Shown here in pieces: positions 58,066 through 64,000 of a DNA stretch of 64,000 bases. This DNA is from Bacillota bacterium (lineage in GTDB: Bacteria; Bacillota; UBA4882; UBA8346). The stretch covers positions 62,001-126,000 of the forward strand of contig JAEXFN010000011.1 of assembly GCA_023400055.1 (NCBI GenBank), in the 5' to 3' direction. A model generated the notes under the pieces. That model was not told the DNA's origin. It saw only the letters and a program-made list of their open reading frames with translations, and ran no database searches. The translations under genes and the position numbers were made by a program. How positions within the stretch are numbered: position 1 is the first letter of the stretch; the number at the start of each line of letters is the position of its first letter.

Positions 58066-58461
58066 ATGAGCATGAGCAGGACCACGACAAGACATTCCGA
58101 ATTGAAACGGGCTTATAAAAACCAGCCCAGGGATATGGGCATTTATCAGATTAAAAACCTGGTCAACGGCAAGATCTTCGTAAACAGTTCGCCGAACCTG
58201 GACGGCAGTCTGAACCGCTACCGGATGGCGGCCAAATACAATTGGGGCTGGAGCGGCAATCGCCAGTTGGATGCGGAAATGAAAGAATACGGCCCTGAAA
58301 ATTTCGAGTTTGAAATTTTGGACCGCTTGAAGCCGAATGAAGATCCGCTGTATGATTACAAAGAGGATCTGGAGGCTTTGGAAGAGTTGTGGCTGGAGAA
58401 GCTTCAGCCCTACGGCGAGCGGGGGTATCATAAGCTCCGGCCGGAGCGGCCGGGGAATTGA
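58066..58461 (+). CDS. GIY-YIG family protein
   Basis: The 131-residue single-domain protein carries the GIY-YIG fold motif as GIYQIKNLVNGKIFV. An Arg follows in LNRYRM and a Glu in NFEFEIL, at the places of the catalytic Arg and metal-binding Glu. The YIG half is replaced by IFV, as in a known stand-alone Firmicute subgroup that ends in DYKEDLEALEELWLEKLQPYGE. Nuclease activity is therefore plausible but not certain. ATG at 58066 follows AAAGGAG. It completes a three-gene operon with two DUF2087 proteins. Confidence 0.85.
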   Translation: MSMSRTTTRHSELKRAYKNQPRDMGIYQIKNLVNGKIFVNSSPNLDGSLNRYRMAAKYNWGWSGNRQLDAEMKEYGPENFEFEILDRLKPNEDPLYDYKEDLEALEELWLEKLQPYGERGYHKLRPERPGN

Positions 58462-58639
58462 GGGATTGCGGTTTCTCGTTCGCGAGGATGAGGAGTCGCT
58501 TTTTTACAGCCTCAACTTTTGTAGATCAAGCAGATTATTTACCAGTAAACTCTCCGAATCATAAAGCATAGTATCATATCAATAAGTAATCTCGATAAAT
58601 GATTATTAAGTCAGCTCCGCTCTTGGAGCCTAAGCTTAA

Positions 58640-58765
58640 GCCATCCTGGCTCTGGCTTCCCGAATCGGGAAGGGGAACCACCGGGCTCTGGGGTTCAAAA
58701 GCCTTTGGGCTGCGAAGAATGGTGGTTACTCTCCCCGATTCGGGGAGAGCCAAGAGAGAGGTACT
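58640..58765. mobile_element. Foldback element with CCCGA(A/T)TCGGG palindromes
   Basis: Two arms of about 35-40 bp (CCTGGCTCTGGCTTCCCGAA ... GGAACCACC and GGTGGTTACTCTCCCCGA ... GAGAGCCAAGAG) are imperfect inverted copies about 45 bp apart. Each contains a near-perfect palindrome (TTCCCGAATCGGGAA; CTCCCCGATTCGGGGAG). No coding capacity. It looks like a MITE or a decayed insertion. Confidence 0.5.
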
Positions 58766-58844
58766 CGTGAGTTCGGCTTTACGAAACAAAAAGAAAGCAA
58801 TGATTTACGTGACTGAAAGTGATTGGAAGCGATTGTGGGCCGAC

Positions 58845-59385
58845 GGGGGCTATTCCTGCCCCCGCCCCCCAGGACCAAAGGGTGTAGTGGGACACCCTTT
58901 GGAATCCGCCCAGTTGGAACCGAGGTTCCAAGGACTCCTGATTCATCCGGGGTTTTAGAATGCCGCCGCCATCCATGGCAATCTGACTGGCAACAGGGTT
59001 CTGGCTTCCGACCCCGACCGCTGTTTTTCTTCCTGAAAAGAAGCGGCGCCGTCTCCCTCCCTGGAGACGGGTGCTCGTTGGTTCTTTATGCTATGAGTCT
59101 AATGTTTTAAGGATGCACTAAATTTCGTAAACCCGCCGCCTTCAAGGATGAAGGCGGGCGACGCCTCTTTTCGAGGATGAAAAACGGCGGTCGTCCAGCG
59201 GAGGGGATATCGGAAGCCAGGACCCAGTAGCCAGACAGAAGGCCAGGGATGGCGAAGACGATTACCGGATGCATAAGGGAGGACGGGAATCCGTAGGTTC
59301 CAGCGCCTTTTTGGTTACTTTTGGGGCGCTCCAAAAGTAATCCCGCCGCCGGAACCGTGGGCCAAAGAAACAGACATCCAAGAGC
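58845..59385 (+). repeat. Dispersed family C, copy 3
   Basis: Same orientation as copy 1. It contains CCAAAGGGTGTAGTGGGACA followed by CCCTTTGG, then GAACCGAGGTTCC, GAAGCGGCGCCGTCTCCCTC and GGCCAGGGATGGCGAAGACG. It ends with ACTTTTGGGGCGCTCCAAAAGT and CCGCCGCCGGAACCGTGGGC. Gene-free. Confidence 0.75.
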
Positions 59386-59599
59386 TCTTCCCTTTAGACT
59401 CAAGCTATTCATCAATATATCTTTTTCTTTTCTCTCAATACTTAATATATCCACAGTTTCACCTCCTTTTTTCGCCGCGAAAGTTGAGTTACAGTTATGA
59501 AAATTTATCGGGGATCCGGAAGGATATTTTCAAAATGTACGGAATTTTGTGAAAATAAATTACTTATGCCAAGGTCAAGCAAAGGAAGCTGATAAAACA

Positions 59600-60886
59600 A
59601 TGAAATTCGAACTGCTGCACCCCGCCGACCAGTTGGTCATGATCATGGAACGGATTTACGGCTATGGAATGACCACCACTTCCGGCGGAAATCTCTCGAT
59701 CCGCGATGATAACGGCGACATCTGGATCACGCCGGCCGGGATCGATAAAGGCTCTTTGACCAGTGAGGACATCGTCCGGGTGCTGTCGGACGGGACGATC
59801 GTCGGCGCCCATAGGCCATCCAGCGAATTGCCTTTTCACCAGTCGATCTACCGGAACCGCCCCGATGTCAAGGCGGTGCTGCACGCCCATCCGCCGGCGC
59901 TGGTTTCCTTCAGCATCGTGCGCAAGATTCCCGATACCCGGCTGATCCCCAACGTCAACCTGGTCTGCGGGGCGATCGGCATGGCCGAGTACGGCCTGCC
60001 GGGCAGCGAGGACCTGGGGGCCAAAATCTCCGCCGTCCTGCAACGCGGGATCAACACGGTACTGTTGGAGAACCACGGCGTGGTGGTGGTCGGGGAAGAT
60101 CTCTTCCGGGCTTTCATGGCCTTTGAAACGCTCGACTTCTGCGCCAGGCTGGAGATCGAGGCCAACCGGATCGGCAAACCGGTTTCGCTGACCCAGAAAG
60201 ACATCGAGCTCTCGAAGAATAAGCAGCATGTGATGATGAACGAGTTCATCCCGCACCTCTTCACCAGCAAGGAACGGAAAGCCCGCAAAGAGATGTGCGA
60301 ATTGATTCACCGCGCCTACGATCAGCAGCTTTTCACCAGCACCCAGGGGACGTTCTCGACCCGGCTGAATGAGCAGTCGTTTCTGATCACCCCCTATATG
60401 GTGGATCGGAAGTATCTCGAGATCGAGGAGATCGTGCGGATCGACAACGGCCTGCGCGAGGCGGGCAAGGTCCCGAGCCGTTCGGTATTGCTGCATAAGT
60501 ACATTTACGAAATGCATCCGCATGTCAACGCGGTCATCATCGCCCATCCGCCCAACATCATGGCGTTCGCCGTGACCGAGGAGCGCTTCGATTCGCGGAC
60601 CATCCCGGAGAGTTATATCATGTTGCGCAACATTCAAAAACTGCCGTTCGGCTCCAGCTTTATGCAGCCGGCCTCCGTCGCCGAGCTGTTTACCAAGGAG
60701 AACCCGATCGTCATGATCGAAAATGACTGCGTCATCGTCACCGGCAGCACGCTGCTCAACGCCTTTGACCGGCTGGAAGTCGCCGAGTACAGCGCCAAGG
60801 CGATCATTGCCTCCAAGAATATCGGGCCCATCGCCATCATCGACGATGCCAAGATCAGCGAGATCGAGGAGGCTTTCAAACTATAA
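59600..60886 (+). CDS. Tandem class II aldolase/adducin family protein
   Basis: The 428-residue protein contains two class II aldolase-like domains. The first (about 1-215) has the full set: TSGGNLSIRD, ITPAG, the Glu in RPSSELPFH, zinc ligands HAH in AVLHAHPP, and the third His in LLENHGVVVVG. The second (about 230-428) keeps STRLNEQSFLITPYM and IIAHPPN, but the equivalent of the third ligand reads ENDCVIV, so its metal site looks incomplete. Such enzymes cleave sugar phosphates such as fuculose or ribulose phosphate. The second domain may be structural. ATG at 59600 gives the family's usual start. A GTG at 59549 is possible. Confidence 0.88.
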   Translation: MKFELLHPADQLVMIMERIYGYGMTTTSGGNLSIRDDNGDIWITPAGIDKGSLTSEDIVRVLSDGTIVGAHRPSSELPFHQSIYRNRPDVKAVLHAHPPALVSFSIVRKIPDTRLIPNVNLVCGAIGMAEYGLPGSEDLGAKISAVLQRGINTVLLENHGVVVVGEDLFRAFMAFETLDFCARLEIEANRIGKPVSLTQKDIELSKNKQHVMMNEFIPHLFTSKERKARKEMCELIHRAYDQQLFTSTQGTFSTRLNEQSFLITPYMVDRKYLEIEEIVRIDNGLREAGKVPSRSVLLHKYIYEMHPHVNAVIIAHPPNIMAFAVTEERFDSRTIPESYIMLRNIQKLPFGSSFMQPASVAELFTKENPIVMIENDCVIVTGSTLLNAFDRLEVAEYSAKAIIASKNIGPIAIIDDAKISEIEEAFKL

Positions 60887-61021
60887 GGAGGATGCCTCCC
60901 GCCGCAAGCATGCCCGCCGCCGGCCGATTCGGTGCCGCGGGCGTAGGAGCCGGATGGGAAAGCTAAGAAAAGCATTTTCGGGGCTGAAGTCCATCTTATG
61001 GCCCGAGTCCATTTCGTCCGG

Positions 61022-61262
61022 CCGTCCGGAGAACTCTCTCAATCGTTCAGAGAGCTCTTTTTGTTAATAAAGGAGCTCTTTCAGTCGCTCAACAAGCTCT
61101 TTCAGTCGTTCAAAGAGCTCTTTCAGTCACTCAACAAGCTCTTTCAGTCGTTCAAAGAGCTCTTTCAGTCACTCAACAAGCTCTTTCAGTCATTCAAAGA
61201 GCTCTTTCAGTCGCTCAACAAGCTCTTTCGGTCGTTCAAAGAGCTCTTTTTGCGAATAAGGG
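61022..61262. repeat. 21-bp phased array, GAGCTC type without DnaA boxes (A4)
   Basis: GAGCTC or AAGCTC slots start at 61052, 61073, 61094, 61115 and on at 21 bp. Nearly all inter-slot sequences are TTTCAGTCGTTCAA-like. Only the two ends carry nonamers (TGTTAATAA at 61062, TGCGAATAA at 61251, exactly nine periods apart), and neither is a perfect DnaA box. A frame through it stays open with heptads such as ELFQSLN and KLFQSFK. No gene is credible from here to 61584. Confidence 0.9.
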
Positions 61263-61584
61263 GCTGTTTCTACCCGAAAAAAGCTTTGCGACCGGACCCC
61301 AGATTCAACCGCCGCTGGCTGCGAATCGGGCACGGCCATAAAGGCCACCTCCCCGGATTTCCGGGTTTGCCGCTGAATTTGAACCGCGAAAGCGGCGTTC
61401 TCCAATGGAAATAGCGGATAGGTTTAATTCGGGACGATTTTTTGATATACTGGCAATTAAGGACAGGACGAAGCGGCGCCGGTTCATGACCGGTCCGGGT
61501 CCGGGTTCAGGGTAGGCTCAGGACGGAATGCGATCTGGGTGCCATCGCTGAGGTTAGCAGATGGTGGGAGAGGAGAAACACATC

Positions 61585-62958
61585 ATGGATTGCCCGGAGC
61601 AGGTCACGGAATTTTGGATGAAGCAAAAAAGCACCACGGCGATAGTCGACAACTTTATCGAGCAGTTTATGGAGGCGTATCGGGACGCCACCAAAAAGGA
61701 ACAGGAAGCGCTGGTCCAGTGCGTCCAGCAGATGTTCCGCAAGTATTATTATTCGGTATTGGACCCCGATGCCTCGATAACCCCGGCGGCCATTGTCAAC
61801 GCCCTTTGCGAGCGGGAATTCGGCGGCGCCTTCATGGCCGTTCCCACGCTGAAGATAAGCTTGATCGGCACCAAAATCAGCCGCCTCCATTACGTTCTTC
61901 ATTGCATCCGGCCCGATCGGCACCCGCTGGTCGCGGATCTGGAGCTGCTGTTACAGAAGGCCGACGCCGGCCTGGTGATGGAGCATCCCGGCATTTTAAC
62001 CCCCGCTGAGCAGGAGAAGCTGAAGCGGCAGTTCATGCTGGAAGACCGTCATTATCTGAACATCCTCGGCCTGCTGGCCCTGGAGGCCGGGCTCCTCGAA
62101 TGCCGGGCGGCGGGGGGCGCCGTCAGCGGCAAGCCGGCGGCCAAAGCGGCCGAATTCCGCGGCTGGGACGAAACGCGCAAATTCGCCTGGCTGGTCGATG
62201 GGGCGATGCGGCTCTGTTCGAAAACGTTATCCCAGGCCTTTCCGGAAGTGGCCGAGGAGTTTACGGTCCCGGCTATCGCCGCGTTGCTGAGGAAGCCGCG
62301 CCAGTTCGAAAAAGTGATGGAAACGGTATTCAAGAAAATGGGTGTCGATCTCCAGCAATTGGACAGCCTGCTGATGACCGGCGATGTGGACGAGTTCGCG
62401 CAGTCGAACGGGACCGAGCTGGAGAAGCTGAACAAGTTTCTGTGGATCCAGATCCATCTCGATCTTTATTTCTTCACGCCGTTCGGGTATTACCTGCAGT
62501 TGATTCAGCCGCTCTATCCGGAGATTTACGATCCGGCGATGGAGATGGACGATCTGCTGGAAGACCTGGCCGACTTCAAGGCCATGCGCAGCAAGTTGTT
62601 TGCGGCGGTGGCCGAATTCGACCTGACCCCGCTGGGCGAGAACTGGTTGCTGGCGGGCAAGGGGAAAAAGCCCCAACGGAACCAGGCGATCCCGGACACT
62701 GTCGCCGACCAGGCGCTGCACCAGATGATCGTGGCGAGTCAGGAATATCTGGATCTCGACGACGATGACTGGGACGAAGCCGACCTGGCCGACGAAACGG
62801 CGGAAACGCCCTTCGAAGCGGACGGCGATGCAGGCCGGCTCCGGCCGCCCTCGGAAGACCGGCCCCCGGCGCCAGCCGCGGCGGAACGGGGCAAGGCCAA
62901 AGTCATCGATTTCTCGAGCGAGAAAAAGCGCCGCCGCAAAGAGTCCGCCGGACAATAA
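61585..62958 (+). CDS. Unrecognised 457-residue protein with acidic linker
   Basis: I do not recognise this protein. It is helical, soluble and without a signal peptide or membrane segment. The first 390 residues look like one folded body with many amphipathic helices and scattered Cys. Then come a very acidic stretch (YLDLDDDDWDEADLADE), a Pro/Ala-rich linker and a basic tail (KKRRRK) near the C-terminus. That end could contact nucleic acid or ribosomes. GC-rich codon use supports real coding. ATG at 61585 follows GAGAGGAG. The longer start at 61561 has no site. A good terminator follows. Confidence 0.75.
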   Translation: MDCPEQVTEFWMKQKSTTAIVDNFIEQFMEAYRDATKKEQEALVQCVQQMFRKYYYSVLDPDASITPAAIVNALCEREFGGAFMAVPTLKISLIGTKISRLHYVLHCIRPDRHPLVADLELLLQKADAGLVMEHPGILTPAEQEKLKRQFMLEDRHYLNILGLLALEAGLLECRAAGGAVSGKPAAKAAEFRGWDETRKFAWLVDGAMRLCSKTLSQAFPEVAEEFTVPAIAALLRKPRQFEKVMETVFKKMGVDLQQLDSLLMTGDVDEFAQSNGTELEKLNKFLWIQIHLDLYFFTPFGYYLQLIQPLYPEIYDPAMEMDDLLEDLADFKAMRSKLFAAVAEFDLTPLGENWLLAGKGKKPQRNQAIPDTVADQALHQMIVASQEYLDLDDDDWDEADLADETAETPFEADGDAGRLRPPSEDRPPAPAAAERGKAKVIDFSSEKKRRRKESAGQ

Positions 62959-62990
62959 ATAAGGGAATCGGTTTCAGCATGATGATGCAG

Positions 62991-63029
62991 GCACAAATCC
63001 CGCTCGGAAACGGCGGGGTTTGTGCGTTT
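62991..63029. terminator. Bidirectional terminator
   Basis: GCACAAATCCCGC pairs with GCGGGGTTTGTGC, followed on the plus strand by GTTTTGG. It lies between two converging genes. Confidence 0.85.
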
Positions 63030-63067
63030 TGGCGTAAAAGGGCGGAACGTGGGCGGCGAAGGGCCGA

Positions 63068-63835
63068 TTAGGGTTGATTCATTGCCGATTCTGGGGATGA
63101 ATATTGCCAATTGCGGCGGTCCATCGCGCGGATGAAACGGACCACTTCGTCGACTAATACGCTGACCATTTGCTGGCCTTTGGCTGCCGTGGCTTTGCTG
63201 GGATCGCCGGTGGCCCCGGTGTTGGTCAGTTCGGCGAAGTTCCACTTGATCTCGATGTTCTCGGGCAGATCGGGCACGACCCCCTTGGCGTGTTCCATCT
63301 CGATCAATTCCGGAAAGAGCGCCAGCCCGATCGAAGTCTCTCCCTCTCCGGCGTGGCCCAAACCGTTCCAGACCTCGAAGGTATCCGCGGGCAGCAATTT
63401 GCCGGCCGTGACCCACCAGGCGTCCAGGGTCGCGATCTTGGCCTGCGGATGGGCCAATTTAATGGCCCGGGCGGCGATCTCGATCGGCGCAATGTTGCCG
63501 TCATGCCCGTTCATGATGAAGATCCGTTCGATGCCGTTTCGAACGGTGCTTTCTAAGATATCTTTTAAAACCGCGATCAACGTTTCCGGTCGCAGCGTCA
63601 GGCTGAACGGGAAATAAGCATAGTGCTGGCTCATTCCGACGTTGACGGGCGGCAGGACCAGCAAGCCCTCGACCTGTTCGGCCACTCGTTCGGCCAGCAG
63701 CGCCGAGACAAAAGTGTCGGTCCCGAACGGCAGATGATGGCCGTGATTCTCGCATGATCCTACCGCGATGATGGCTTTATCGAATTTTGGGCCGGTTTGG
63801 TACTGATGGCCGGTCATTCTTTGCAGGATGCTCAT
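63068..63835 (-). CDS. Creatininase-family amidohydrolase
   Basis: This 255-residue protein of the creatininase/MftE family has the metal ligands expected of the fold: Glu and His in GSCENHGHHLPFGTD, with Asp after it, then MNGHDGN and GHAGEGETS. The family hydrolyses cyclic or linear amides with two divalent metals. Members include creatininase and formamide-releasing enzymes. The substrate is unknown. ATG at 63835 follows AAGGAGG. It lies downstream of a LivK-type binding-protein gene on the same strand, so the imported compound may be its substrate. Confidence 0.92.
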   Translation of the reverse strand: MSILQRMTGHQYQTGPKFDKAIIAVGSCENHGHHLPFGTDTFVSALLAERVAEQVEGLLVLPPVNVGMSQHYAYFPFSLTLRPETLIAVLKDILESTVRNGIERIFIMNGHDGNIAPIEIAARAIKLAHPQAKIATLDAWWVTAGKLLPADTFEVWNGLGHAGEGETSIGLALFPELIEMEHAKGVVPDLPENIEIKWNFAELTNTGATGDPSKATAAKGQQMVSVLVDEVVRFIRAMDRRNWQYSSPESAMNQP

Positions 63836-63873
63836 GAGGCGACCTCCTTCACGATTTTGGATTGGGCGAGGAA

Positions 63874-63902
63874 CCGCGGGGCCTTTCGGAAGGCCGCCGC
63901 GG
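63874..63902 (-). terminator. Strong hairpin between binding-protein and creatininase genes
   Basis: CCGCGG and GGCCTT pair with AAGGCC and CCGCGG around TCGG, a very stable stem without a T run. It follows a binding-protein gene, as hairpins do after both LivK genes earlier in the window. Confidence 0.65.
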
Positions 63903-63925
63903 CTCCCGCGCCCGGCTGGCGGGAC

Positions 63926-64000
63926 TTAAGGGGTGACTTCCTTGACGAATTTGAACTGGTCATTCTCTACCCGCAAAACGGAGACCGCTTTTTTGGGAAC
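63926..64000 (-). CDS. C-terminus of a LivK-type binding protein (partial)
   Basis: The last 24 codons of a minus-strand gene are in the window. They read VSVLRVENDQFKFVKEVTP before TAA, which resembles the C-termini of HAAT-family binding proteins such as the one at 4542. The rest lies beyond the right edge. It would be the third such binding protein in this region. The assignment rests on a short segment. Confidence 0.5.
   Translation of the reverse strand, partial: VPKKAVSVLRVENDQFKFVKEVTP

Noticed and set aside
61022..61414. Coiled-coil protein gene over array A4
   Set aside because: The open frame follows from a unit length divisible by three. It has no ribosome site, and related arrays have in-frame stops.

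Overview
The window looks like the chromosome of a member of the Bacillota (Firmicutes). It carries a T-box leader in front of a threonyl-tRNA synthetase operon, SigA-type promoters close to TTGACA/TATAAT with 17-bp spacers, strong AGGAGG-type ribosome binding sites, many GTG and TTG starts, and LysM proteins of spore-coat type. The two complete LivK-type binding proteins and the BMP-family binding protein have Sec signal sequences but no convincing lipobox, which would fit a diderm Firmicute with a periplasm. That placement is inference. Most genes are GC-rich. The 27.5-29.4 kb block is clearly AT-richer and looks acquired.

Layout. 0-4.4 kb: end of an unrecognised helical protein, a 41-residue membrane peptide on the opposite strand, a T-box leader, a Nudix hydrolase and thrS. 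4.5-9.5 kb: a complete branched-chain amino acid type ABC transporter (livK, H, M, G, F). 9.7-17.7 kb: a CBS-ACT protein, an SDR, a methyltransferase, a molbindin, a broken DUF1858 binding-protein gene, a GH4 glycosidase with a divergent AraC regulator, and a MarR regulator divergent from a cyclase. 18.6-25.6 kb: two LysM proteins, a nitroreductase-like protein with its TetR regulator, then a structured leader followed by cheW and a large chemoreceptor. 26-33.4 kb: repeats, an AT-rich TetR/SDR/nitroreductase cassette with gene remnants, a divergent XRE/small-protein pair and a DUF1275 membrane protein. 34-43.5 kb: an IclR regulator and an eight-gene operon (DHDPS-family lyase, iron-type alcohol dehydrogenase, second Liv transporter, LarA-family racemase), apparently an uncharacterised carboxylate uptake and degradation system. 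44.8-48.5 kb: an MFS transporter, ketopantoate reductase and a DegT aminotransferase. 49-55 kb: a BMP/nucleoside-type ABC transporter and a mutarotase. 55.4-64 kb: nitroreductase, GNAT, two DUF2087 proteins, a GIY-YIG protein, a tandem class II aldolase, an unrecognised 457-residue protein, creatininase and the end of a third binding protein.

The most unusual feature is in the intergenic DNA. At least eight gaps hold arrays with an exact 21-bp period, built on three different palindromic cores: GAGCTC, GATCGATC and CCCTGTCAGGG. The GAGCTC arrays carry many perfect DnaA-box nonamers (TTATNCACA) on one helical face. Two of these arrays sit beside copies of a roughly 300-bp cassette with a long imperfect inverted repeat, a TATAAT and an 11-bp hairpin (four copies in all). 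A third dispersed family (three copies of about 550-800 bp) and several foldback elements fill other gaps. No rRNA, tRNA, CRISPR array or complete insertion sequence was seen.
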